From positions 1 through 14,044 of the forward strand of contig CAKKQI010000279.1 in NCBI GenBank assembly GCA_919901895.1: a stretch of 14,044 nucleotides of DNA, written 5' to 3'. Origin of the DNA: Candidatus Brocadiaceae bacterium (GTDB lineage Bacteria > Planctomycetota > MHYJ01 > JACQXL01 > CAKKQI01). The position numbers and the translations under genes were made by a program. Position 1 is the first letter of the stretch. Each line of letters opens with the position of its first letter. The notes under the pieces are model-generated. The model saw nothing but the letters and a program-made list of their open reading frames with translations, had not been told where the DNA came from and did not search any database. Below, piece by piece: positions 1 to 7,088 of the stretch.

Positions 1-587
1 CCCTGCGGGTCTAAACCGTTGGTGGGCTCGTCCAGAATGACCAGCGAACTATCAGGTAATCGGTCATCCCGCCCTTTCCCAGAAAAGGCGGGACTTCGCT
101 CCGCTTCGTCAGTAAGCGGTAATCGGTAAACAGGCAACAACGCCTGGGCAATGCCGAGCCGCTGGCGCATTCCCTGTGAATAAGTTTTGACTTTATCGCG
201 CGCCCGTTTTATCAAACCAACCTCGGTCAGCAATTTTTCCAGATTTTTTTTATCCGCCTGACCGTAACTCATCCGGCTCAAGAGAGCCAAATTATCCCAA
301 CCGGAGAGATAAGAATAAAAAGCCGGAATTTCTACCAGGGCCCCGATATTTTTCATCGTCTCCAGATAAGAACGGTTTAATTCCTTACCATACAACCAGA
401 TTTTACCGCGGTTCGGTTTAATCAACCGCAAAATCATCCGGATGGTGGTGGTCTTGCCGGCGCCGTTTAACCCTAAAAATCCGTAGATATCCCCCTGCTG
501 CACTTCCAGATTAAGGTCCTGCACGGCCTTAAACCGGCCGAAGCGTTTAGAAAGATTTTCGGTTTGAAGAATAACATGGTTATTCAT
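1..587 (-). CDS. ABC transporter ATP-binding protein, 3' end cut by window edge
   Basis: This is the cytoplasmic ATPase subunit of an ABC exporter of the BcrA/multidrug or lantibiotic-immunity type; the substrate is unknown. Reading from ATG 587, the protein has Walker A GLNGAGKT (residues 39-46), a Glu in the Q-loop region (GALVEIPAFYSYLSG, as in BcrA-like ATPases), the signature SQGMRQ (137-142), Walker B LVILDE (182-187) and D-loop GLDP just before the edge. The frame is open throughout, so the gene is intact as far as it is visible; about the last third is missing. The spacing between signature and Walker B is about 26 residues too long because of an in-frame palindromic insertion (residues 153-178, listed separately). 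No clear Shine-Dalgarno precedes the ATG. The permease partner is presumably downstream, outside the window. Confidence 0.9.
   Translation of the reverse strand, partial: MNNHVILQTENLSKRFGRFKAVQDLNLEVQQGDIYGFLGLNGAGKTTTIRMILRLIKPNRGKIWLYGKELNRSYLETMKNIGALVEIPAFYSYLSGWDNLALLSRMSYGQADKKNLEKLLTEVGLIKRARDKVKTYSQGMRQRLGIAQALLPVYRLPLTDEAERSPAFSGKGRDDRLPDSSLVILDEPTNGLDPQ
54..131 (-). repeat. In-frame palindromic insertion inside the ABC ATPase gene
   Basis: A 78-bp stretch adds 26 residues between ALLP and DSSLVILDEP. It holds a hairpin with arms TCCCGCC (67-73) and GGCGGGA (87-93), and the direct repeat GGTAATCGGT at 55-64 and 118-127, whose copies are 63 bp (21 codons) apart. Without it the protein would have the normal four-residue spacing before Walker B. 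The reading frame is kept and no stop codon is introduced. Confidence 0.75.
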
Positions 588-612
588 AATTGTTATTGGT
601 AATTATTTACCA

Positions 613-678
613 GGGTAGGCGTCCCGATGTAACATCGGGGCGCCCCCGCCGTGGCGGGGCAAGTGCTTAAACCTACCC
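613..678. repeat. Cloverleaf-like palindromic repeat in the ABC gene leader
   Basis: An outer stem GGGTAGG (613-619)/CCTACCC (672-678) encloses two inner hairpins: CCCGAT (623-628)/ATCGGG (634-639), extendable outward to a GCG/CGC pair, and CCCCGCC (644-650)/GGCGGGG (653-659). It lies between the predicted transcription start and the ATG of the ABC gene, so it would be part of the mRNA leader. It shares its cores with other repeats in the window. Confidence 0.75.
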
Positions 679-709
679 AAAAACGAGCCGGTCGGTACAC
701 CTTTTTTTT

Positions 710-737
710 ATTATATCTGATAAATCACGATTTGCAA
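710..737 (-). promoter_or_regulatory. Predicted sigma70-type promoter for the ABC ATPase gene
   Basis: On the minus strand TTGCAA (737-732), a 16-nt spacer and TATAAT (715-710) form a plausible -35/-10 pair. Transcription would start near 703 and give a leader of about 115 nt containing the cloverleaf palindrome. Confidence 0.5.
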
Positions 738-774
738 GATTGTTTTTATGGAAAATTTAATATCATTTCTAACA

Positions 775-804
775 AAAAAGGACGAGATTAATCCCGTCCT
801 TTTT
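775..804 (-). terminator. Rho-independent terminator after acsB (possibly bidirectional)
   Basis: A 15-bp inverted repeat centred at 789/790 has only one G-T mismatch. Read on the minus strand it is an A-run, a GC-rich stem and a run of T, starting about 40 nt after the acsB stop codon. The symmetry means it could also stop transcription from the left. Confidence 0.85.
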
Positions 805-845
805 ATTATCGGTTCCCGTTATAAAACTTTTTTCCCGTGGATTAT

Positions 846-3053
846 TTACATCAACGGCGGCAGAGTCAGGACCGGATGGTTCATTTTTTGCAAATAAGCC
901 ACGACTTCTTCTTCGGTCTGCGCCACGGTTTCATCAGCAATCATATCAAGAAGATTCGGAACACCTTCCTCGGCGGCCCGTTTGTTGAAAGTTTCCTTAA
1001 TTTCTTCCTTTAACATCTTGGGCATCCAGACCAACCGTTTAATCCCGCCTTCGGCCAACAGGAATTTTTTGCTGATGATATATCGTTTTCCGTGTCCGAC
1101 GAAGCCGGGCATTTGCTGACCGCCGCCGACCGTACCGGCCAAGGTGGAAAATTTCATCCCGCAGGGCGTCATCCCGCTAAATTCACGGCTAACCGTCATC
1201 ACCCCATTCGTCAGCGGTAAAATTGCGGCAATACATTCGCAACAACCGCAGGTGGTCATCGGACTTTCCATAATACTATAGGCGCAAAATCGGTTAAGCA
1301 CTTTTCTTGACGATTCAAACAGGAAATCATTTACCCCTTTCCATTCGCCTTTGACATTGTCAATCATATCACCTTTGGGAACCGGTTGGTTGGGCCCACG
1401 ATTATTAATCTGATACGACGCCTTACAGGTAAACCAGTTATATGAACCGCACAGTCCGGTCCGTTCTGGCGAGACAACGCAAACGTGGGTCGGGGCAAAA
1501 CTTTGACATAAGGTGCAGGAATAAAATGTATCAACTTTTTCATCCGTCAACGAACCGATCCGTTCATCACGCTGGTGATAAGCTGCGCGCGCTTTTTCCC
1601 GCAGTTTTAAAACATCGGCCTCTTTAGTGTAAAGTTTGACCTGGACCTTATCAACAATCGCACCGAATTCGTCGTGGAATTTCGCGTGAATAATGCTGCC
1701 CAGGTGGGCAATCTTGAACCCTTTGGCCTTAGATTCTTTACTGATACGAATCCAGTTAATATCGCGCTGGCCCATATGGAAAATACCCTGGGCCTCATTA
1801 ATGAAATTATGCACCCGCCGTTCCAGTACCGGCTCAAAATCATCCTGCATCTCACGCCCGGCTACTTCAATCATTATGGCCAATGGTAATTTATCGCCTT
1901 CTTTAACATCATCTATCTCCGGGCCAATCACTTCTATTTTATTATCCTGAACTTCCTTAAGGTCTTTGGTATAACAATATTCAAATGAAGTAGTTTTGTT
2001 CCCGCCGAATTCCAGGTAGGTATCTTCGCCGCGGATACGTTCGCCTTCAAAAGCCGGGCCAAAAGATACCGGAATGGGAACTTTGCTGATATGAATTTTT
2101 AAACCGCGTATTTCAATCGCCTTCGCGACCATTTGTTCCGGTGCAATCGGTGAAACCACATGTTCATAAGTGCAAATACCGGTCGGCAGAATCCGGCCAA
2201 TATCAGTTTCCGAAACGGTCGGGAATCCGTAATTAATCGCGCCGGCCGCCTGGGCATGTTTTTCATCATCCACTTCACCGAAGGCCAGCACAAAGGCAAA
2301 AATACGATTCTTATTATATTTCAGATTACGGGCATAATCACCGGCTTTAACACCGCCGAACGAAAGAGCGGCCCGGGTGGCAAAACCAAGGGCATGAACG
2401 GTCGCCGTTACATCGCTTCCGAACGGAACCAGCCGGGTCTCCCACCCCATCTGGACTCCGGCTTCACGCAATTGGTCGGCCATGCTGGCTCCGTTATTAT
2501 CGGCCGACATAAAAATATAAAGATTTTTTTCCTGCAATTCGCGGGCGATTTTTACGGCCACTTCGGTCGAAGGACATTTACCGACGCAGGCGGCGAACCC
2601 GGGAGCGGTTCCGTCAACAAATTCAATTCCGCGTTTACGCATAATCACATCATCGGCCGCGCCCAACCAAAAATCGCCTTCTTCCGGACAATTTTCCATT
2701 AAGATATAAGGCAACGGGTCCTGCAGGTATTTTAAGGCCTCAATAATTTCGTCGGCAAAAAGCGTGGCCATCCCGGCATCCATCGTGTGGCCGAGATAAG
2801 GCACCCAGACTTTTTCTGCCGGGATAGGCGGTAATAATGATTGGGCTTTTTTCAAGAGCGGTTTGAGTTTCCCGACCGTGTCGATTTCCATTCCCAGCAT
2901 CCCGTGCGAGATGGGCAGGAAATAACCGGTGTTGGGAAATTCCACTTTTTTATCAGGACCATATTTTTTCAACGCTTCTTCCAATTCCCGTTCGGCCCGG
3001 GCAACTAATTTATGCGCCCCGCGAATGGCTCTGGTGGCAATAAGTTTGGACAT
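846..3053 (-). CDS. acsB: Acetyl-CoA synthase catalytic (alpha) subunit of CODH/ACS
   Basis: AcsB joins CO, a methyl group delivered by the corrinoid Fe-S protein, and CoA to make acetyl-CoA at the Ni-Ni-[4Fe-4S] A-cluster, the last step of the Wood-Ljungdahl pathway; it acts in the cytoplasm bound to CODH. From ATG 3053 the protein has 735 residues, close to the about 729 of the Moorella enzyme. The A-cluster cysteines are C513, C516, C525 and C535 (spacing C-x2-C-x8-C-x9-C), and the distal-nickel Cys-Gly-Cys is C602-G603-C604, in the context SPMTTCGCCEC. The start is set by the GAGGAG Shine-Dalgarno at 3061-3066; a TTG at 3068 would give five extra residues but overlaps that site. It is the last gene of the cooS operon, 19 nt after a nucleotidyltransferase gene, and is followed by a strong terminator. 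No corrinoid-protein or methyltransferase genes are nearby. Confidence 0.97.
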   Translation of the reverse strand: MSKLIATRAIRGAHKLVARAERELEEALKKYGPDKKVEFPNTGYFLPISHGMLGMEIDTVGKLKPLLKKAQSLLPPIPAEKVWVPYLGHTMDAGMATLFADEIIEALKYLQDPLPYILMENCPEEGDFWLGAADDVIMRKRGIEFVDGTAPGFAACVGKCPSTEVAVKIARELQEKNLYIFMSADNNGASMADQLREAGVQMGWETRLVPFGSDVTATVHALGFATRAALSFGGVKAGDYARNLKYNKNRIFAFVLAFGEVDDEKHAQAAGAINYGFPTVSETDIGRILPTGICTYEHVVSPIAPEQMVAKAIEIRGLKIHISKVPIPVSFGPAFEGERIRGEDTYLEFGGNKTTSFEYCYTKDLKEVQDNKIEVIGPEIDDVKEGDKLPLAIMIEVAGREMQDDFEPVLERRVHNFINEAQGIFHMGQRDINWIRISKESKAKGFKIAHLGSIIHAKFHDEFGAIVDKVQVKLYTKEADVLKLREKARAAYHQRDERIGSLTDEKVDTFYSCTLCQSFAPTHVCVVSPERTGLCGSYNWFTCKASYQINNRGPNQPVPKGDMIDNVKGEWKGVNDFLFESSRKVLNRFCAYSIMESPMTTCGCCECIAAILPLTNGVMTVSREFSGMTPCGMKFSTLAGTVGGGQQMPGFVGHGKRYIISKKFLLAEGGIKRLVWMPKMLKEEIKETFNKRAAEEGVPNLLDMIADETVAQTEEEVVAYLQKMNHPVLTLPPLM

Positions 3054-3060
3054 AATTAAT

Positions 3061-3066
3061 CTCCTC
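3061..3066 (-). promoter_or_regulatory. acsB: Shine-Dalgarno of acsB, deciding its start
   Basis: GAGGAG on the minus strand lies 7 nt before ATG 3053. It is a much stronger site than those of the two nucleotidyltransferase pairs just upstream, so acsB can be translated independently of them. It also makes the in-frame TTG at 3068 unlikely as a start. Confidence 0.8.
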
Positions 3067-3072
3067 AATAAT

Positions 3073-3645
3073 TTATGATTTATACACTTCTTTTAGGACA
3101 GCCTGATAACGATTCCAAATGGTTATATCTTCAGATTCATCAGCAACCTGTTTAATCCATTTGTCTAAATACTTAAGGTCCAATTTATCTTTATGCCGAA
3201 TCATAATTGATTCTACATCCAGCAGATCCTTACCACGTCCGGCAATTAGTTTCATTATAGTTAGGTCTTCCGGTGATGGGAAATAAGCCGGTATCTTATA
3301 AAGGGTAATCTTCTGCCGGCGATTAAAGGCGCTTTCCTCAAATTTGGTGGAACTGATAATAAAGTCAACATAGAACGATTCATAATTTAGCCTGAAGACA
3401 CCTCTTTGGGTAACTCGTTTAGAGATTTCTTCTTCCTGATAAGTAAATCCACTCTGTTTTGCCTGGCTCAAGAACTCTTTCATCTGGTCTTCACGAATAA
3501 TTATATCTACGTCAATATCATTAGTCAACCGTTGTTCACCCTGAATACCAACAGCCAAGCCACCGACTATCATATAAGGCAGGTTAAAGACTTCCAGTAA
3601 TTTGACCGTTTCAAGGTAAACCAGCGCTAATGTTACTTCCGACAT
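3073..3645 (-). CDS. Nucleotidyltransferase-fold protein, AbiEii/DUF6036-like (pair 1)
   Basis: A 190-residue protein of the polymerase-beta-like nucleotidyltransferase superfamily, probably a toxin or modifying enzyme of a toxin-antitoxin-like pair; its target is unknown. Visible motifs: GG at 28-29, R39-x-T41, the metal-binding D43-x-D45, a third Asp in YVDFI (D94), and a C-terminal SPEDL...K132...R137...D140 block typical of this group. All catalytic positions are present, so it is probably active. It overlaps the preceding 66-residue ORF by 13 nt and has a weak AAAGG site. The gene ends 19 nt before acsB. The stretch is visibly more AT-rich than cooS and acsB, which suggests later acquisition. 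It resembles the proteins at 3848-4405 and 8625-9185. Confidence 0.8.
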   Translation of the reverse strand: MSEVTLALVYLETVKLLEVFNLPYMIVGGLAVGIQGEQRLTNDIDVDIIIREDQMKEFLSQAKQSGFTYQEEEISKRVTQRGVFRLNYESFYVDFIISSTKFEESAFNRRQKITLYKIPAYFPSPEDLTIMKLIAGRGKDLLDVESIMIRHKDKLDLKYLDKWIKQVADESEDITIWNRYQAVLKEVYKS

Positions 3646-3833
3646 CTTTTTACCTTTATATAATTAATCAGATTATAAGGAGGCGGCTCTTTACTAAAAT
3701 TCAGTTCCAACCCAAAGCGGGAAGTGATGAACATTTCCATAATCCGGGCGCTCTGTTCATAAGTCAGATTGCGTAAATATTCCGCCCGTTCTTTTTCGCT
3801 TTCTTCCCGATATTTTTTGGGGTTTTTTATCAT
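3633..3833 (-). CDS. Small partner protein of nucleotidyltransferase pair 1
   Basis: A 66-residue, highly charged, probably helical protein of unknown family, with a very basic N-terminus and C-terminus. Residues about 21-37 contain LRNLTYEQSARIMEMF, a motif echoed in the two other small ORFs that precede nucleotidyltransferases in this window. It starts 14 nt after the stop of the previous nucleotidyltransferase and overlaps the next one by 13 nt, so the two are probably translationally coupled. Its place suggests an antitoxin or regulator of the nucleotidyltransferase; this is inferred from position only. No Shine-Dalgarno is seen. Confidence 0.65.
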   Translation of the reverse strand: MIKNPKKYREESEKERAEYLRNLTYEQSARIMEMFITSRFGLELNFSKEPPPYNLINYIKVKRCRK

Positions 3834-3847
3834 GATAAAAATTTTAT

Positions 3848-4405
3848 TTACAAGTATTTTTCTAGAGTTTTAACCATATCGAACCGATTAAGTTCATGTT
3901 GCATCAGTTTAACTCTGGAACGAAGATATGCTTTATCTAAATTTTTCCCTTGAGCAATAATAATATTTTTAATATCAGCCTTGTCTATTTCTCTGGCCGC
4001 CAGGATCTTATAAAGAATGATATCATCCGGAGAAGCCACCCAGACCTTACGGCCAAACAAGGATACTTTTCTTTTACGCAGAAAAACTTCTTTTTCAAAA
4101 TTAGAATATCCCATTATAAAATCGGCATGCAGTCGTTGATAATTTAACCGGCACATTCCCATTTTATTTAACTGCATTTGCAATTTTTGGGACTCACCCT
4201 GGAATCCGGCGCGTTTTGCCTGCCGGAGAAATTCGTCATAATGGTCCGGCGTCGATAGAATCACCGCATCAATATCATTTGTCTTACGGGGCAGACCCCA
4301 GACATCGACCGCTAATCCACCGATCAAAACGTATTCTATTTGATGCTTTTCTAAAAAATCAATTACTTTGTGAAATAAATTTATTAATCTGTTCCCTTTT
4401 CCCAT
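3848..4405 (-). CDS. Nucleotidyltransferase-fold protein, AbiEii/DUF6036-like (pair 2)
   Basis: A 185-residue relative of the proteins at 3073-3645 and 8625-9185, with the same layout: GG at 29-30, R40-x-T42, D44-x-D46 and a third Asp in HADFI (D95), followed by a SPDD...K...R block near residues 125-140. The catalytic residues appear complete. The activity is expected to be nucleotide transfer to a protein or RNA, but the substrate is not known. It starts 5 nt after the stop of the 84-residue ORF and lies between cooS and acsB in the same direction, so it should be co-transcribed with the CODH/ACS genes. It is only distantly similar to its neighbour of pair 1, which argues against a recent tandem duplication. 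Confidence 0.8.
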   Translation of the reverse strand: MGKGNRLINLFHKVIDFLEKHQIEYVLIGGLAVDVWGLPRKTNDIDAVILSTPDHYDEFLRQAKRAGFQGESQKLQMQLNKMGMCRLNYQRLHADFIMGYSNFEKEVFLRKRKVSLFGRKVWVASPDDIILYKILAAREIDKADIKNIIIAQGKNLDKAYLRSRVKLMQHELNRFDMVKTLEKYL

Positions 4406-4410
4406 TTATT

Positions 4411-4665
4411 TTACGACCAGCGGCTTCCTTTTTTAGATAAAGCAAGAGAGAGAGAAAGAAAACGGTCGGATGGTTCTGTTTTTTTTAAAAACTTATCATC
4501 CGGCAGGGTTAACAGTTCTTCCAATATTTTAATTCTCTCTTTTATGGTGCTTTTTCTGAGCCAGGCATTTCGATGCCGTTCTTTTTCCAACCCGATTAAA
4601 TTCATGCGATCAGCCCAATTTCTTAATCCATTATTCTCTTTATCTTTTTTTTTATTTTTTATCAT
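4411..4665 (-). CDS. Small partner protein of nucleotidyltransferase pair 2
   Basis: An 84-residue, Lys/Arg/Glu-rich, probably helical protein. Its ATG (4665) directly abuts the TAA of cooS (4668-4666), so translation is probably coupled to cooS. The segment around residues 35-52 (WLRKSTIKERIKILEELL) aligns by eye with the LRNLTYEQSARIMEMF segment of the other small ORF in this operon. No known domain is recognised. The fixed order, small ORF then nucleotidyltransferase, in all three modules supports a functional pair; antitoxin is the likeliest role, by analogy only. Confidence 0.65.
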   Translation of the reverse strand: MIKNKKKDKENNGLRNWADRMNLIGLEKERHRNAWLRKSTIKERIKILEELLTLPDDKFLKKTEPSDRFLSLSLALSKKGSRWS

Positions 4666-6612
4666 TTATACTTGCAGCGCTCGTCGGGCTTCCATATCAA
4701 ACAGCACCCTCTCTTTGGTTTTCTGGATACCCAGCGCCTCGCGTTTTTTGTTAATATGGTCAATAATCAGGTTAGCCATTTTGTTCGGGTCAACTTCAAA
4801 TGCCCAGCGTCCTTTATAAACATTAGCATATTCTTCAAAAAGATATTTAGTGAATATTTCGCTGCCGGTAGTCGGCCAGGTTACGCCAAAAACCACCAGA
4901 GCGCCTGAAGCCACAAAATACTGGCCGATGGCAATGGCTTTTTCGCTCATCCATTCCGGGGCGCAACCGGCGATCGGCAGGTCGGAAATATCATCACCTA
5001 ACCCGCCTTCTTTAACCATAGCCGTCGCCGCAATCAAAAGACGGCTATTATCCACACAGGCGCCGCAATGCAGAACCGGCGGCATCCCGACGGCTTCGCA
5101 CACTTCAGCCAATCCTTTGCCGGCAAATCGCGCGGCTTCCGGCACCAGCAACCCGTCTTTGGCGCAGGCAATCGCCGCACAGCCGGTTTGAAGCACCAGG
5201 ATATCATTGGCAATCAATTCGCGCACCAAAGTATTATGAACATAATCATGTTTAACCCGCGGATTGTTACAACCAACAACACCGACCACACCGCGGATTC
5301 GGCCATTGATAATATTATCGTTCAACGGGCGATAAGAACCGCGGAATGAACCGCCTAACATATAGTTGATAGTTTCATGCGAAAAACCGGCGATTAATTC
5401 TGTTTCCTGGTTCGGAATATTAGTCTGCTTACGGTTGGGGTAATTTTCTACAGCCAATCTGATAATTGATTTGGCAATATTCAAAGCATCGTGTTCGTCA
5501 AATTCAATATGAGTTGCCCCGGGAATTTTAACTGTTCGGGAAGTGGTAACTAATTTGGTATGAAAACATTCGGTTAATTTACCCAGCGCCGGCATAATGC
5601 ACTGGACGTCAACCACGATGGCTTCAACCGCGCCGGTAGCAATGGCCAGTTCCTGCTGGAGGAAATTTCCGGCTAGCGGAATTCCCCGACGCAGGAGAAT
5701 TTCATTACCGGAACAGCACATTCCAACCAAATTAATACCTTTGGCGCCTTTTACCTGGGCCAGTTTTTTTAATTCGGCATCCTGCACGGCCGTGGCAATC
5801 ATTTCGGCCATTAAAGGGTCGTGGCCGTGAACAACGATGTTGACTTCATCTTTCTTTAAAACACCGAGATTAACTTTAGTCCTGATGGGAATTGGTGTCC
5901 CGAACATAATATCCTGCAGTTCGGTAGCAATCATAGAACCGCCCCAGCCGTCGGCTAAAGAACAGCGGGCGCCCTGGATCATTAAATTTTTATAATCGGC
6001 ATCATCACCGATATGAGTCCGCGACATCATCTCCACGATTTCGCGGTCAATCCCGCGGGGCACCACGCCCATTTCGCGCCAGATGGCCTGTCTTTTGGCC
6101 GGGGCGCGTTTAATAAATTGAACCTCGCCTTCCTGTTGACCAAACTCGGCCAAAATTTTCGTCCCAAGTTCCTCGGAAATTTTATCAGACGGTTTACTCT
6201 TGGTCTCAATCCCGTAATCAGCGGCTACTTTTAACAATTTACCGATATCTTTAATTTGATAACCGGGTACTTCGCCCCGGGCGGCGGCCAGAAAAGTATG
6301 AGCCACATGGCGAGAATGCTCGCAGTGAGCGGCGGTGCCGGCCGCAATCATCCGGCAGAAATTACGGGCCGCAATCGTGTTAATGTCCGCCCCGCAGATT
6401 CCCACGCTTTCCAACGGTTTTTTGGTGTTAATCCGGCAGGGGCCCATTCCGCAATGCTTACAGCAACTACCGGTCGCCCCGATCGGGCACGGCTTCATCT
6501 TCTCGGCCCGCTGAAAAGCCGTTTCAATACCGACGTTTGTTTTACTAAGTTGTTCCAATACCTCGAGACTTGCTTTGCAAACTGATTGTTTTTCGTTGGT
6601 ATCATTAGACAT
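4666..6612 (-). CDS. cooS: Anaerobic Ni carbon-monoxide dehydrogenase catalytic subunit (CooS/AcsA)
   Basis: CooS interconverts CO2 and CO at a [Ni-4Fe-4S] C-cluster; with AcsB it supplies CO for acetyl-CoA synthesis. The 648-residue protein has the full set of N-terminal cysteines: C42 and C50 (D-cluster, shared between subunits) and C51, C54, C59, C73 (B-cluster), offset by three from the Carboxydothermus CooS-II numbering as I recall it. Likely C-cluster ligands are H264 (VVHGHDP), C299 or C300 (GMCCSG), C338 (VQCIMP), C448 (VGCNNP), C478 (TGCAAIAC) and C519 (HCGACVDN). The conserved PEWMSEKA segment is present near the C-terminus. The start has a strong AGGAGG site a few bases upstream. 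The gene leads an operon that ends with acsB, which makes the acetogenic AcsA role more likely than a stand-alone CO-oxidising one. No cooC or ferredoxin gene is nearby. Confidence 0.97.
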   Translation of the reverse strand: MSNDTNEKQSVCKASLEVLEQLSKTNVGIETAFQRAEKMKPCPIGATGSCCKHCGMGPCRINTKKPLESVGICGADINTIAARNFCRMIAAGTAAHCEHSRHVAHTFLAAARGEVPGYQIKDIGKLLKVAADYGIETKSKPSDKISEELGTKILAEFGQQEGEVQFIKRAPAKRQAIWREMGVVPRGIDREIVEMMSRTHIGDDADYKNLMIQGARCSLADGWGGSMIATELQDIMFGTPIPIRTKVNLGVLKKDEVNIVVHGHDPLMAEMIATAVQDAELKKLAQVKGAKGINLVGMCCSGNEILLRRGIPLAGNFLQQELAIATGAVEAIVVDVQCIMPALGKLTECFHTKLVTTSRTVKIPGATHIEFDEHDALNIAKSIIRLAVENYPNRKQTNIPNQETELIAGFSHETINYMLGGSFRGSYRPLNDNIINGRIRGVVGVVGCNNPRVKHDYVHNTLVRELIANDILVLQTGCAAIACAKDGLLVPEAARFAGKGLAEVCEAVGMPPVLHCGACVDNSRLLIAATAMVKEGGLGDDISDLPIAGCAPEWMSEKAIAIGQYFVASGALVVFGVTWPTTGSEIFTKYLFEEYANVYKGRWAFEVDPNKMANLIIDHINKKREALGIQKTKERVLFDMEARRALQV

Positions 6613-6692
6613 ACAATCCTCCTCATTTTCAAAAGGTGCCGTTATTATGAAGTAACACTAAATAGTTCAATAGAAATCCTACTATTCGTGTC

Positions 6693-6758
6693 ATTCCCGT
6701 GAAAACGGGAATCCATCCCGCCTTGACGGGACTGTTTCTGCAGAAATAACAGAAACAG
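6693..6758. repeat. Three tandem hairpins in the cooS leader
   Basis: Three adjacent hairpins: ATTCCCGT (6693-6700)/ACGGGAAT (6705-6712) with a GAAA loop; TCCCG (6716-6720)/CGGGA (6727-6731); and CTGTTTCTG (6732-6740)/CAGAAACAG (6750-6758). There is no T-run, so they are not terminators. They lie 80-150 nt before the cooS start and would be transcribed in its leader. They could be a dispersed REP-like repeat or an RNA-stability element. Confidence 0.7.
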
Positions 6759-6815
6759 GATGTAGTTTCATAAATGGAGCAAAAACAGGGTTTCAAGAAC
6801 GCCCCAATAGATATT

Positions 6816-6843
6816 ATTATAGCATTTTAGCAAAAAAAACAAA
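6816..6843 (-). promoter_or_regulatory. Possible promoter of the cooS-acsB operon
   Basis: On the minus strand a perfect TATAAT lies at 6821-6816; the best upstream hexamers (TTTGTT or TTGTTT near 6837-6843) are poor -35 boxes with 15-16 nt spacing. Transcription would start near 6809 and give a leader of about 200 nt. A weak -35 fits an activator-dependent promoter, but that is inference. Confidence 0.35.
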
Positions 6844-6917
6844 AGATTTTTTGCGGGTTTTTATGAGGAAAGAAATATGTAAACTAAGAACGTCTGATAA
6901 AATGAGATAATCTTGAT

Positions 6918-7036
6918 GTAGCGTCGGTCCGCCTTCCGCCTTAGGCGGAGCGGATTATCCCCCTGACCAATCTTAAAAAGAGGACGGAGCGGGACATATC
7001 CGCCAAAGGCGGACCAGCGCTACCTTAGATTGGTCA
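6918..7036. repeat. Large composite inverted repeat between kbl and cooS
   Basis: The 476-bp gap 6613-7088 contains no gene that I can support. Besides the cooS leader it holds this structure: 18-nt arms at 6918-6935 and 7006-7023 (GTAGCG, two mismatched bases, GGTCCGCCTT and its complement), inner hairpins CCGCC/GGCGG (6936-6948) and TCCGCC/GGCGGA (6999-7013), and a second pair TGACCAATCT (6964-6973)/AGATTGGTCA (7027-7036) that interleaves with the first. No open frame crosses it. Confidence 0.75.
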
Positions 7037-7049
7037 TTAAGAGTATCAA

Positions 7050-7070
7050 AGAGTTATGTTAAAAAACTCT
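7050..7070 (-). terminator. Weak hairpin just after kbl, possible terminator
   Basis: AGAGTT (7050-7055) pairs with AACTCT (7065-7070), about 20 nt past the kbl stop codon on the minus strand. The stem is short and AT-rich, and most of the T-run is in the loop, so termination would be inefficient. Confidence 0.25.
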
Positions 7071-7088
7071 CCGTCCCCTCAATTAATT

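Noticed and set aside
2160..2702. Plus-strand open frame of 180 codons opposite acsB
   Set aside because: It is fully antisense to a strongly conserved part of acsB, has no recognisable domain or ribosome site, and its amino acid make-up is that of a shadow frame.
3054..3068. TTG at 3068 as the start of acsB
   Set aside because: It overlaps the GAGGAG ribosome-binding site, which is well spaced for ATG 3053.
3073..4665. Recent tandem duplication of one toxin-antitoxin-like pair
   Set aside because: The two nucleotidyltransferases match only at family motifs, and their small partners differ in length and most residues; separate acquisition or a very old duplication fits better.
6693..7036. 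CRISPR array or tRNA in the kbl-cooS gap
   Set aside because: The hairpins differ in sequence and spacing and there are no regular direct repeats; no tRNA cloverleaf with the conserved T-loop was seen.
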